Below, one piece after another: positions 49,051 to 58,069 of a DNA stretch of 64,000 nt (position 1 is the stretch's first letter; every line of letters starts with the position of its first letter). The notes under the pieces were generated by a model, which searched no databases, was not told the DNA's origin, and worked only from the letters and a program-made list of their open reading frames with translations. Source of the stretch: Flavobacterium sp. 140616W15 (GTDB taxonomy: Bacteria; Bacteroidota; Bacteroidia; Flavobacteriales; Flavobacteriaceae); NCBI RefSeq assembly GCF_003668995.1, contig NZ_CP033068.1, positions 3,286,001-3,350,000 on the forward strand, written 5' to 3'. Both the position numbers and the translations under genes were made by a program.

Positions 49051-50466
49051 ATGAAAAAATACATAAAAGGTATAATTCTAACAGCGTTTAGCATAACGTT
49101 ACTAAACAGTTGTCAATCTGAATTAGATGAATTTAACAACAATCCTAATAACCCCTCAGTTAGTACCCCTTCTTTATTGATGGCTGCAATGGAAGTTTCA
49201 ACATTTTCTACGCATACAAGTGGTTTAATGAGAAATACAGGCATTTTTACACAACATTTGGCGGGTACAAATATTGGGCAAATGGGACCAATCGCAAGTT
49301 ATATTGTAACCGAAGGAGATGTAAACAATGAGTGGAACCTTATTTATGGTACTACTTTAATGAATGGACATATCTTAAATAGAGATTTTGCAAAAGACTA
49401 TCCTTATTACAATGGAATAGGTCAGGTATTAACTGCTATAAATCTAGGATACGCTACAGATATGTGGGGAGATGTACCTTATGATGAAGCATTTCGTGCA
49501 GAACAAGGGAACAAAGCTCCTAAGTACAATACACAGCAAGAAATATACACCAGATTACAAACCATCTTAGATGATGCTATTATAAACTTAGCAAAACCCT
49601 TAGCTAGTAATGAAAAAGTACCTGAGGAGGACGATATGATTTTTAAAGGTGATACTAAAAAATGGATAAAAGTTGCTTACGTATTAAAAGCTAGATATGC
49701 TTTAAGACTGACTGCTATTGAAGGTAATGTTGCTGCTCAAAAAGCATTAGATTATATTACTCTAGCAGGTATGACTAAAAACGAAGATGATGCAAATACT
49801 TTGTTTACAAGTGAATCTAATAGTTTTAACCAATGGTATGCTTTTGAAGATACACGTGACAACTACTTAAAAGTGGGTAAATATATTGTTGATTATCTAA
49901 AAAACAACAATGACCCTAGACTATCAAGTATGATAGCCTTAACCAAAGCTCCAGTTCCTTTGCCACCGGGAACCATATTTATCCCAGAATATATAGGAAA
50001 TGCACCTGAGGATCAATCATCTGTTGGAACTTCTTATATCGGAGCAGCATTTGCTAGTAAAGACTCTCCTATTGGAATTGTAACTTATGCGGAAGCAAAA
50101 TTTATTGAGGCTGAAGCTAGAGCAATATTAGGACAATCAGGCGTACAAACTGCATTGAAAGATGCTGTAACTGCTTCTGTGACTAAGATTACTGGTACAG
50201 CTCCTACAGCAGGATTTTTAGCAACTGCAACTGCTGATTTTACTATTGCTAACATTATTCAACAGAAATATATTGCTCTATTTTTAACTATGGAGCCATA
50301 TAATGATTATAGAAGAACAGGTTTTCCTGCGTTAGTTCCTAATCAAGATTCTAATACAAAAACTATACCTGTAAGACTACCTACTCCGTCTGATGAAAGA
50401 CAATACAACCCAAACGCAACTGTGGTTAGTAATGTTACATCTCATATTTGGTGGGATAAAAACTAA
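49051..50466 (+). CDS. SusD/RagB-family lipoprotein (2), SusD-like_2 type
   Basis: Substrate-binding surface lipoprotein paired with the transporter just upstream. Lipobox at Cys21 (LLNSC), ATDMWGDVPYDEAFRAEQG near residues 135-153, and NDYRRTGFPALVP near the C-terminus; 471 residues. It differs strongly from the SusD-like protein at 42531. Followed by the hairpin terminator at 50491-50527. Confidence 0.92.
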   Translation: MKKYIKGIILTAFSITLLNSCQSELDEFNNNPNNPSVSTPSLLMAAMEVSTFSTHTSGLMRNTGIFTQHLAGTNIGQMGPIASYIVTEGDVNNEWNLIYGTTLMNGHILNRDFAKDYPYYNGIGQVLTAINLGYATDMWGDVPYDEAFRAEQGNKAPKYNTQQEIYTRLQTILDDAIINLAKPLASNEKVPEEDDMIFKGDTKKWIKVAYVLKARYALRLTAIEGNVAAQKALDYITLAGMTKNEDDANTLFTSESNSFNQWYAFEDTRDNYLKVGKYIVDYLKNNNDPRLSSMIALTKAPVPLPPGTIFIPEYIGNAPEDQSSVGTSYIGAAFASKDSPIGIVTYAEAKFIEAEARAILGQSGVQTALKDAVTASVTKITGTAPTAGFLATATADFTIANIIQQKYIALFLTMEPYNDYRRTGFPALVPNQDSNTKTIPVRLPTPSDERQYNPNATVVSNVTSHIWWDKN

Positions 50467-50490
50467 TACTGTTTAAGCAATAGTATTACA

Positions 50491-50527
50491 ATAACCACTC
50501 TGAATAAACAGAGTGGTTATTTTTTTT
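50491..50527 (+). terminator. Terminator after SusD-like gene 2
   Basis: 12-bp stem ATAACCACTCTG/CAGAGTGGTTAT, loop AATAAA, then a T run on the plus strand only. Confidence 0.85.
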
Positions 50528-50562
50528 ATATGATTGTCTTCTAAAAAAATAAAACATCTACT

Positions 50563-51333
50563 TTAATTCTTTTCTGTTTTTGTAGCATTGTCATCTTCTA
50601 CAAAATCATAAACAACATTTAAGTTAGAGGTAAAAAAAGATTCTCTCTCGACAATAATCTCTTCTGGTTCGGGTAAATTAACAAAATTACCTTGTTCATC
50701 AAAATGTTTCATAAAAGCATCTTCTTCAGGATTGAAATTAGGATCTTGCCAATCGTATAAAATAGGTTTTCGATATTCGGGTGTTTTATATTTTAATGAT
50801 ATTAAGAAACCTGTTATCAATCCCGCCAAATGACCTTCCCAAGAGATTGATGTGTCTACTTCTGGAAAAACATACCAAATCATCCCTCCATAAAGCAAAA
50901 CAACGGATAACGACAAAGCCACTAATCGGTAATATTGAGTTTGTATGCCTTTGAAAAAAATAAAACTCACCAAAACATATATCAAGCCACTTGCTCCTAT
51001 ATGATAATTGGGTCTTGCAATGATCCAAGTAATTAATCCCGAAAAGAATATTCCGTAAAGAATTACGGGAACTGTTTGCTTTGGATAAAAAAATTGAAGC
51101 GCTGCCAATAAAACCAATAATGGTATCGAATTATTATACAGATGACTTATATCTGCATGGATAAAAGGACTAAATATGATTCCTTGTAAACCTGAAAATA
51201 CTCTAGGGAATATACCGTATTCGTAAAAATCGAAATCATACCGTATTTGTAACCAATATACAATCCATAACAACAATACAGAAAACAATGGTAGTATAAC
51301 AACCGAATTGGTAAACTTAAAAGGATTTTCCAC
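50563..51333 (-). CDS. Rhomboid-family intramembrane serine protease
   Basis: Inner-membrane protease with six hydrophobic segments in the first 190 residues. The N-terminal part of the core has HADISHLYNNSIPLL, the catalytic serine is in HIGASGLIYVL (GxSG) and the catalytic histidine in WEGHLAGLITG. The last 60 residues form an acidic cytoplasmic tail. 256 residues; single gene between a convergent SusD-like gene and the divergent rarA. Substrates unknown. Confidence 0.9.
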   Translation of the reverse strand: MENPFKFTNSVVILPLFSVLLLWIVYWLQIRYDFDFYEYGIFPRVFSGLQGIIFSPFIHADISHLYNNSIPLLVLLAALQFFYPKQTVPVILYGIFFSGLITWIIARPNYHIGASGLIYVLVSFIFFKGIQTQYYRLVALSLSVVLLYGGMIWYVFPEVDTSISWEGHLAGLITGFLISLKYKTPEYRKPILYDWQDPNFNPEEDAFMKHFDEQGNFVNLPEPEEIIVERESFFTSNLNVVYDFVEDDNATKTEKN

Positions 51334-51439
51334 TATTGATTATAATATATGATTAGTAGCTAAATTTATGTCAAAAATTTATCCAAAATAAATATAATGC
51401 TATTTTGTCAGACACTTATCTAATGCTAAAGCAGTTTTT

Positions 51440-51527
51440 TAGCCCAGATCGAAACGGCATCCTTTATTGTTGCTCCTTTAGCAATAATAAAGATATAGTG
51501 AAGAGCTGGAAATTGCTCTTAAAAAAA
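51440..51527. repeat. Palindromic intergenic repeat, copy 2
   Basis: Second copy of the element at 12791-12879, between the divergent rhomboid and rarA genes. The 13-bp central stem (51462-51474 with 51480-51492, one G-T pair, loop CCTTT) has a sequence unlike copy 1, while the flanks TAGCCCAGAT, AAAGATATAG and AGCTGGAAAT are kept. Confidence 0.7.
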
Positions 51528-51573
51528 GCTAAATGTGATGACAAATCAAAATTGAAAATAGTAATTTTACAAA

Positions 51574-52851
51574 ATGGAAGCACCATTAGCAGAACGCATA
51601 CGACCACAGAAATTAGAGGACTATATTAGCCAAAGTCATTTGGTTGGACCAAATGGTTCTTTAACGCAACAAATAGTAAAAGGAATCATCCCGTCATTGT
51701 TATTTTGGGGACCTCCTGGAACAGGAAAAACGACTTTAGCTCAAATTATTGCACAGGAATCTAAACGTCCTTTTTATATACTGAGCGCTATTAATTCTGG
51801 GGTAAAAGATATTCGTGATGTTATTGAGAAAGCGAAACAAAGTGGGGGTTTATTTACTGCCAAAAATCCTATTTTGTTTATTGATGAGATTCATCGTTTT
51901 AGTAAATCGCAACAAGATTCGCTTCTTGCCGCTGTAGAAAAAGGATGGATTACTCTTATTGGAGCTACAACCGAAAATCCGAGTTTTGAAGTAATTCCTG
52001 CCTTATTATCAAGATGCCAAGTTTATATTTTGAATGCTTTTACAAAAAGTGATTTAGAATTATTATTACATCGCGCTATGAAAACCGATGTTATATTAGC
52101 TACTAAAAAAATTGATTTAAAAGAAACCGAAGCGCTATTGAGACTTTCTGGAGGTGACGGAAGGAAGTTGTTAAATATATTTGAACTAGTTATAAATGCA
52201 TCACCAAATGATGATATAATTATTACTAATGATCGTGTGTTTGAACTGGTACAGCAAAACACGGTTTTGTATGACAAAAGTGGTGAACAACATTATGATA
52301 TTGTTTCGGCTTTTATAAAATCAATTCGTGGAAGCGACCCTAACGGTGCTGTTTATTGGTTAGCAAGAATGATTGAAGGTGGTGAAGATGTAAAATTTAT
52401 TGCTAGAAGAATGCTAATTCTATCTAGTGAAGATATTGGAAATGCAAACCCTACAGCATTTATTATGGCTAATAATACTTTTCAGGCTGTTACCACTATT
52501 GGTTATCCTGAAAGCAGAATAATACTAAGCCAATGCGCAATTTATCTCGCAACTTCGCCTAAAAGTAACGCTTCTTATCTGGCTATCGGTAATGCGCAAC
52601 AACTTGTAAAACAAACTGGAGATTTACCTGTTCCTATACATTTGCGCAATGCCCCTACAAAATTAATGAAAGAACTGGGTTATGGAGATGATTATAAATA
52701 TTCGCATGATTATGCAAATAACTTTGCCGAGCAGGAGTTTTTGCCCGATGCAGTATCTGAAACTGTATTATATAATCCCGGCAACAATTCTAGAGAGAAT
52801 AGCAACCGGGAATTTTTGAGAAATCGCTGGAAAGACAAATACGGATACTAA
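51574..52851 (+). CDS. rarA: Replication-associated recombination protein A (RarA/MgsA), AAA+ ATPase
   Basis: Clamp-loader-like ATPase acting at stalled forks. Walker [14 protein letters not shown] (about residues 47-59), Walker [16 protein letters not shown], sensor 1 [11 protein letters not shown], then the C-terminal oligomerisation domain with [20 protein letters not shown] and EDIGNANP. 425 residues, normal. The start [11 protein letters not shown] is the conserved one. Its stop codon lies within the loop of a short terminator hairpin (52841-52862). Confidence 0.95.
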   Translation: MEAPLAERIRPQKLEDYISQSHLVGPNGSLTQQIVKGIIPSLLFWGPPGTGKTTLAQIIAQESKRPFYILSAINSGVKDIRDVIEKAKQSGGLFTAKNPILFIDEIHRFSKSQQDSLLAAVEKGWITLIGATTENPSFEVIPALLSRCQVYILNAFTKSDLELLLHRAMKTDVILATKKIDLKETEALLRLSGGDGRKLLNIFELVINASPNDDIIITNDRVFELVQQNTVLYDKSGEQHYDIVSAFIKSIRGSDPNGAVYWLARMIEGGEDVKFIARRMLILSSEDIGNANPTAFIMANNTFQAVTTIGYPESRIILSQCAIYLATSPKSNASYLAIGNAQQLVKQTGDLPVPIHLRNAPTKLMKELGYGDDYKYSHDYANNFAEQEFLPDAVSETVLYNPGNNSRENSNREFLRNRWKDKYGY

Positions 52852-52862
52852 ATCCGTTTTTG
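52841..52862 (+). terminator. Short terminator overlapping the rarA stop codon
   Basis: ACGGAT/ATCCGT stem with loop ACTAA that contains the TAA stop, followed by TTTTTGTTTT. Confidence 0.5.
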
Positions 52863-52864
52863 TT

Positions 52865-53601
52865 TTAGAATTTAACGACTACTTTTTCTGAAACTAATTT
52901 GTCGTTTTGATAGTACTCAAAGTACCATTCGTTGTCTTTAACATTTAAAGATCCTTGAATATCTCCTTTTATAGCTATAAATGAATCTGGACGAGAAGTT
53001 TTCATTAACTTCATAACAACTTTTGGAGTTTTATCAATTAACTGATATCCTGTTTCTGTAGGTTGCGCATACAACAAATTAGGATCATCGTTATTCACAA
53101 TAGTCTTAGCAACTGTAGTAGAAGCAACAACTAAAGGAGCCACTGAAACTGGCAGTTGATTATTTGAATTTGTTGAGGATTTGCCATTATATTTATAATT
53201 TAAAGCATTAACTGACATAAAAGCCTGATATAAAGCTTCAGAATATGCTTGGTCATATTCTTTTATTTTACTTCTCCCTACATCTGATGTAAAAACAATT
53301 TTCCCATAACAATCTTTAAATGTAATATACAGTTTTGTCACTAAAAAAGCATTGTCTTTAATTACATTTATATACAATAAATCACATCTGTTATAACTTT
53401 CTGAACCAGCTTCATCTGCATAAAATGCATCAAAACCAGCTTTCTTCAAATTAAACTTTGTAAGAGTAGCCAATCTATATTGATTATCACTTCTCATAAA
53501 ATCATATTTCAACGGAACAACAACCGCTTTATAATCGTTCAGAGATTGAGAGAAACCGTAGCTTGAGATAAAAAAAGCAATAATAAGATTCTTGTTTTCA
53601 T
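52865..53601 (-). CDS. Exported protein of unknown function, frameshifted in the signal peptide
   Basis: Not a family I recognise. As written, the ATG at 53599-53601 gives MKTRILLLLF and then leaves frame; adding one T to the run complementary to 53570-53576 joins it to SSYGFSQSLNDYKAVVVPLK and on to KYDFMRSDNQYRL, giving 245 residues with a good signal peptide. The mature part starts with an ABC-like lipoprotein-type repeat-free region (RLATLTKFNLKKAGFDAFYA) and ends in a beta-rich DNEWYFEYYQNDKLVSEK. A Ser/Asn-rich linker lies near the middle. Third gene of a radC-HAD-this operon (4-nt gap). Exported location is firm once the frame is repaired; function unknown. Confidence 0.7.
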
Positions 53602-53605
53602 AGTT

Positions 53606-54298
53606 TTATAAATATTTTTTAAGTTCTAATAAATGATTAATTTGTTTTATATTTTGTTGTGCTTCAACATTCTTTTCATTAAAGAAAATTGCATCTATTC
53701 CTGCATTTAATGCACCTTGAATATCCGCATCTAGACAGTCACCAATCATAATACTATTTTCTTTTTTAGAATTAGCAACATTTAAGGCATATTCAAAAAT
53801 AATAGGATTGGGTTTCTTTACCCCTGCCATCTCAGAATTTGTAATCGTTTGAAAATAAGACCCTATATTTGAGTTGGTTATTTTTCGATTTTGAACATCT
53901 GCAAATCCATTTGTAATGATATGTAACTTATATTTATCTTTTAGATATTCTAAAACCTCAATTGCACCATCAAAAAGATTATTATTATCTGGTAGTATTC
54001 GAATATACTCTTCAGACATTTCATCAATTAATTTATCAGAAATCTCATAATTCAAAGCATCAAAAGTATGCTTCAATCTATTATAACGCAATTCTATATG
54101 CGAAATTTTATCGTTTTGATATAATTTCCAACAAGCTTGATTTATGGGAATATATTGTTCTATAAACTCATTAATGTTGATTGTTGGATGGCTTTCTTTT
54201 AAAATAGTCTCAAATGCTAATTCTGAATTTTTATCAAAGTCCCAAAGGGTATGATCTAAATCAAAAAAAATGTCGGTAATCATGGTATTGTTTTTCAT
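53606..54298 (-). CDS. HAD-family hydrolase, YjjG-like pyrimidine nucleotidase
   Basis: Haloacid dehalogenase-type phosphatase. Nucleophile motif FFDLDHTLWDFD, motif II TNGFADVQNRK, motif III Lys in EMAGVKKPNPIIFEYAL and motif IV MIGDCLDADIQGA. The WDFDKNS continuation and 230-residue length resemble YjjG, which removes phosphate from non-canonical pyrimidine nucleotides. Start either at 54298 (MKNNT) or at 54283 (MITDIFFD); the second fits the family better but the first lies 2 nt after the radC stop. Confidence 0.82.
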   Translation of the reverse strand: MKNNTMITDIFFDLDHTLWDFDKNSELAFETILKESHPTININEFIEQYIPINQACWKLYQNDKISHIELRYNRLKHTFDALNYEISDKLIDEMSEEYIRILPDNNNLFDGAIEVLEYLKDKYKLHIITNGFADVQNRKITNSNIGSYFQTITNSEMAGVKKPNPIIFEYALNVANSKKENSIMIGDCLDADIQGALNAGIDAIFFNEKNVEAQQNIKQINHLLELKKYL

Positions 54299-54300
54299 TC

Positions 54301-54993
54301 TTAAAAAATTCCTTCATCTACAAAACTATAATATTTTGACTCAGTTATAATCAAATGATCTAAAACTTTAACATCTAAACTATCCCCTGCACGTTTTAAT
54401 TTATTTGTAATTTGCTTATCTGCTTCACTTGGCTTCAAAACTCCCGAAGGATGATTATGGCATAAGATTAAACCAGTAGCACCATTTTCGAGTGCTAATT
54501 TAAAAACCAATCGCACATCTACAATAGTACCCGAAATTCCTCCTTTACTTAATTGTGATTTTAAGATAATATTGTTTGAATTATTTAAAAATAAAACCCA
54601 AAATTCCTCATGCGGTAACTCTCCAATAATTGGGAGCATGATTTCAAAAACTCTTTTGCTAGATGTGATCATCGTTAACTCTCCAATGTCCTCCACTCTT
54701 CTGCGTCGTCCTAACTCTGTCGCGGCAATAATCGAGACTGCTTTTGCACTCCCTATCCCTTTAAAAGTAATTAATTGCGCAAGAGACAATTTGCCTAGCG
54801 AATTCAAATTGTTATCTACACTAGAAAGAATTCTTTTACTCAAATCAACAGCAGATTCATTTCTGCTTCCTGAACCAATTAAAATAGCTATTAATTCTGC
54901 ATCACTCAAAGCATCTTTCCCTTTGAGAATCAGTTTTTCACGAGGCTTATCATCCTCGGACCAAACTGTAATAGGCAAATGTGTTAGTTTCAT
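54301..54993 (-). CDS. radC: RadC-family JAB/MPN protein
   Basis: RadC homologue with a helix-hairpin-helix N-terminal region (LAQLITFKGIGSAKAVSII) and a C-terminal MPN+ metalloprotease-like domain with the JAMM motif CHNHPSGVLKPSEAD. 230 residues. Despite the name, a direct DNA repair role is not established. First gene of a three-gene operon with the HAD hydrolase (2-nt gap). Confidence 0.92.
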   Translation of the reverse strand: MKLTHLPITVWSEDDKPREKLILKGKDALSDAELIAILIGSGSRNESAVDLSKRILSSVDNNLNSLGKLSLAQLITFKGIGSAKAVSIIAATELGRRRRVEDIGELTMITSSKRVFEIMLPIIGELPHEEFWVLFLNNSNNIILKSQLSKGGISGTIVDVRLVFKLALENGATGLILCHNHPSGVLKPSEADKQITNKLKRAGDSLDVKVLDHLIITESKYYSFVDEGIF

Positions 54994-55209
54994 AAATACG
55001 TATCAAAAATTTTATTAAATATAAATTCAGATTTTTATGAGTGTGCCCACACAACTCAAATCCTCAATATTCATACAAATATCTTATTAAGCTAAGTTAC
55101 ATTTAAAATAAGAAAATTCGGTCAATAAAGCAAAAAAAGCTATTTTTAATATACTTAAATTAAATAAAAAAGAATAAAATATAGTACACTCCTATTAATG
55201 GCTATATAG

Positions 55210-55795
55210 TCTTGTGGTTGCAAACAAGAGCAAAGAGACAAAAACACATCGTATAACACTTTGACAAACAATACACTTTAAGAAAAACTATCGAATGTAG
55301 CAATTTCAACAATAGATCCAACATACATTATGACTCAGCTTATTTATGGATTGAATACCTGAATGGTGATGTTCTCCAAAACAAAGGATTCTGCACAGAT
55401 GTAATTATAAGATCTTATCGAATAATGAAACATAGACTTACAAAAAGAAGTACATGAAGATATGGTTGCTAATTATTTGAAATATCAGAGTTTAAAATAT
55501 GGGGACTAACAAAAACCGACGCTAATATAAACCACAGAAGAGTTCTTAATTTAGAAGTTATCTTTGAAAGAAATGGACAAAAGCTAACAGTAAACCAAGA
55601 TCCCTCAATATATAAAAACAGAAGAAATAGTAACTTGGATGATAAATGAAAAACTCTCTCATATTGGAATTATCACTAATAAAAAAAACACGTGATGGAA
55701 AGCGAAACCTAATCGGTCATAATATTGGCGGAGGCCAAGTATTAGAAGACTACCTATTTAAATATAAAATTATAGTCCATTATACATATATATAA
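55210..55795 (+). pseudogene. Decayed DUF1287 lipoprotein gene
   Basis: Conserved DUF1287 (YijF-like) blocks can be read in order but in different frames: SCGCKQEQRDKN (a lipobox), EKLSNVAISTIDPTY, YDSAYLWIEYLNGDV with GFCTDVIIRSYR, QKEVHEDMVANYLKY, WGLTKTDANINHRRVLNLEV, EEIVTWMINEKLSHIGI and HNIGGGQVLEDYLFKYKI, ending at the stop 55793-55795. At least five frame changes and internal stops occur within 600 nt, and several do not fall in homopolymers, so this is real decay. Signal peptide start is no longer readable. Confidence 0.75.
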
Positions 55796-55796
55796 T

Positions 55797-55824
55797 AAAA
55801 AAGCCAACTAGATCTAGTTGGCTT
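55797..55824 (-). terminator. mpl terminator
   Basis: Perfect palindrome AAGCCAACTAGATCTAGTTGGCTT followed on the minus strand by six T-rich bases, 34 nt beyond the mpl stop. Confidence 0.75.
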
Positions 55825-55857
55825 TGGTAAAAAAATTTTATTCCATTAATATTGAGA

Positions 55858-57213
55858 TTATTCGATTAACACCTTTACATCATCAAAGTTCAAACCACCA
55901 TAATTTCCTGAACTCATCAATAACAATGCTGAATTTTCTAAATTAAGATTAAATAAGTATTCTTTAAAATCATTTGGATTTGTATAAATAATCAAGTCTT
56001 TTCGATTAAATGCTGTTGCTATTTGCTCATAAGTAACTTCATCTAATTGCTTAATTTTTACTGCATCTGGCGAATAAAAAACAATAGCAACATCCGCATA
56101 TTCTAATGCTCCTTCATATTCTTTTAAAAAAGCCGCATTTAGACTGCTATAAGTATGTAATTCTAAACAAGCAACTAAAGTACGATTTGGATATTGCTCT
56201 TTAACTGCTTTTGTTGTTGCGGCAACTTTACTTGGCGAATGTGCAAAATCTTTATAGGCAACTTTACCTTTTCCTTCTGCAATTTTCTCTAGTCGTTTAG
56301 AAGCTCCTTTAAAATTTGCTATGGCTTCGTAAAAATCGGCTTCATCAACACCCATATTCTGGCAAATCCATTTTGCTCCAGCAAGATTATTCAAGTTATG
56401 TGCTCCAAAAACTTCAATTGGCATATTCCCTTCTGGTGTTTCAAGAAGTGTTACTCCATCACTTACTGTATAATTTGGTGTATTATATGGTAATTTTCGA
56501 ATTGGATTTGTAGCCGCTTCAGCCACACGTCTTACTTCTGGATCATTATCATTGTAAACCAATATCCCTCCATTTGTAATTTTCTCAATGAAAATCTCAA
56601 ACTGCTCAACATAATTCTCATAAGTAGGAAAAACATTAATGTGATCCCAAGCTATACCTGAAATCAAAGCTATATTAGGTTGATATAGATGAAACTTTGG
56701 TCTTCTGTCTATAGGCGAAGATAAATACTCATCTCCTTCAAGAACCATAAAATCATTCTCTTCGGTAAGATGTACCATAGTATCAAAACCTTCTAATTGT
56801 GCTCCGACCATATAATCAACTTCGATATTATGATAATGCATTACATGCAAAATCATCGAAGTTATTGTAGTTTTTCCGTGAGATCCACCAATAACTACTC
56901 TAGTTTTGTTTTTAGATTGCTCGTATAAAAACTCCGGGTAAGAATAAATTTTCAATCCTAGTTCTTGAGCTTTAAGTAACTCCGGATTATCTGCCTTAGC
57001 ATGCATTCCTAAAATTACTGCCTCAATATCAGAAGTAATTTTTTCAGGAAACCAACCCATTTCTAAGGGTAATATTCCTTTTTTTTCTAATCTCGATTTT
57101 GAAGGTTCAAAAATAGCGTCATCACTACCTGTAACTTGATATCCTTTATTATGCAATGCTAATGCTAAATTGTGCATGGCGCTTCCGCCTATGGCTATAA
57201 AATGTGTTTTCAT
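55858..57213 (-). CDS. mpl: UDP-N-acetylmuramate:L-Ala-gamma-D-Glu-meso-DAP ligase
   Basis: Recycles murein tripeptide by joining it to UDP-MurNAc in the cytoplasm. Mur ligase layout: N-terminal UDP-binding IGGSAMHNLALALHNKGYQV, P-loop GGSHGKTTITSMIL near residue 110, central ALISGIAWDHINVFPTY, and C-terminal domain with AHSPSKVAAT. 451 residues. The opening IAIGGSAMHNLAL and the length fit Mpl rather than MurC. Preceded by a TPR gene 40 nt upstream on the same strand. Confidence 0.88.
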   Translation of the reverse strand: MKTHFIAIGGSAMHNLALALHNKGYQVTGSDDAIFEPSKSRLEKKGILPLEMGWFPEKITSDIEAVILGMHAKADNPELLKAQELGLKIYSYPEFLYEQSKNKTRVVIGGSHGKTTITSMILHVMHYHNIEVDYMVGAQLEGFDTMVHLTEENDFMVLEGDEYLSSPIDRRPKFHLYQPNIALISGIAWDHINVFPTYENYVEQFEIFIEKITNGGILVYNDNDPEVRRVAEAATNPIRKLPYNTPNYTVSDGVTLLETPEGNMPIEVFGAHNLNNLAGAKWICQNMGVDEADFYEAIANFKGASKRLEKIAEGKGKVAYKDFAHSPSKVAATTKAVKEQYPNRTLVACLELHTYSSLNAAFLKEYEGALEYADVAIVFYSPDAVKIKQLDEVTYEQIATAFNRKDLIIYTNPNDFKEYLFNLNLENSALLLMSSGNYGGLNFDDVKVLIE

Positions 57214-57253
57214 TTTAGTTTGCTCAGTTATACGTTTGTTTGTCTTGATTAAA

Positions 57254-57949
57254 TCAATTTTTATTGTTTTTATACTCCTCCAAAACTTCTTTTGCCTTAA
57301 TAGGCTGATTCATTTTCTTTTGGTATAAGTTGGCAAGCATAGTATAACTTGCCTTAGATTTACTTGCTATAATTGCATGTTTGTATTGTCGCTCGGCATC
57401 AGAATATCTTTTAAAATATTCATCAATATGGCCTCTTGACATATATCCGTCTATGGGAGACAACTTTAATAATTCATCAGAATATTTTATAGCTTTAGCT
57501 TGACTCCCACCAACAATTGCTGGTAATTGTAGATTTAATTCTATAAGAGCCCAACGCGCTCCAATATGTTTTGGATTTAGTACAATTGCTTGCTCAAACG
57601 CTCCTCGTATTTCATCAATCATTCCGAGTGCCTTAAATTTATTCACCTCAAGAGCTTTCATTCCTAAAGCACCACCGTATTTATAAAAATTATTAGCAAC
57701 TGCTGGCTTTAACTCTTTTAGCTTTTTATAATAAATTACAGCATCATTCCACTTTTTATTATGACTAGCAATATCACCCAAATACTCTAATGATTTAAAA
57801 TCAGAGGGATTTTCTTTTAAAGCAGATTTAAAAAGATCCTCTGCCTTATCAAAATTCTCCGCATCAAATAATTTTTGAGCTTTCTCAAAAGTTGTCTGCG
57901 ACCAGAATAAGGTCGGAAATAAAAGAAAGATTATTATTATTTGTTTCAT
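57254..57949 (-). CDS. Exported TPR-repeat protein
   Basis: 231 residues: signal peptide (ends LFWSQ), then about four to five tetratricopeptide repeats (AENFDKAEDLFKSALKENP, KWNDAVIYYKKLKELKP, AFEQAIVLNPKHIGARWALI, YSDAERQYKHAIIASKSKAS). TPR proteins mediate protein contacts; no enzyme motif is seen. It likely shares a transcript with mpl and is divergent from the alpha-2-macroglobulin gene at 58070. A TATTTTTG octamer overlaps the region just before its start. Confidence 0.8.
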   Translation of the reverse strand: MKQIIIIFLLFPTLFWSQTTFEKAQKLFDAENFDKAEDLFKSALKENPSDFKSLEYLGDIASHNKKWNDAVIYYKKLKELKPAVANNFYKYGGALGMKALEVNKFKALGMIDEIRGAFEQAIVLNPKHIGARWALIELNLQLPAIVGGSQAKAIKYSDELLKLSPIDGYMSRGHIDEYFKRYSDAERQYKHAIIASKSKASYTMLANLYQKKMNQPIKAKEVLEEYKNNKN

Positions 57950-58069
57950 ACTCCAAAAATAGCAGAAATATAAAACGTATCGTTTCTTTTTAAGTATAAA
58001 TTAGTAATTTGTAAGGAAATTATTTTCAACACAACACCAATCTTTTAAAATAATACTAAACCTGTTTTT

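Noticed and set aside
51405..51629. A 74-codon plus-strand ORF across the palindromic repeat and the start of rarA
   Set aside because: It reads through a structured repeat and overlaps rarA in another frame; no conserved features.
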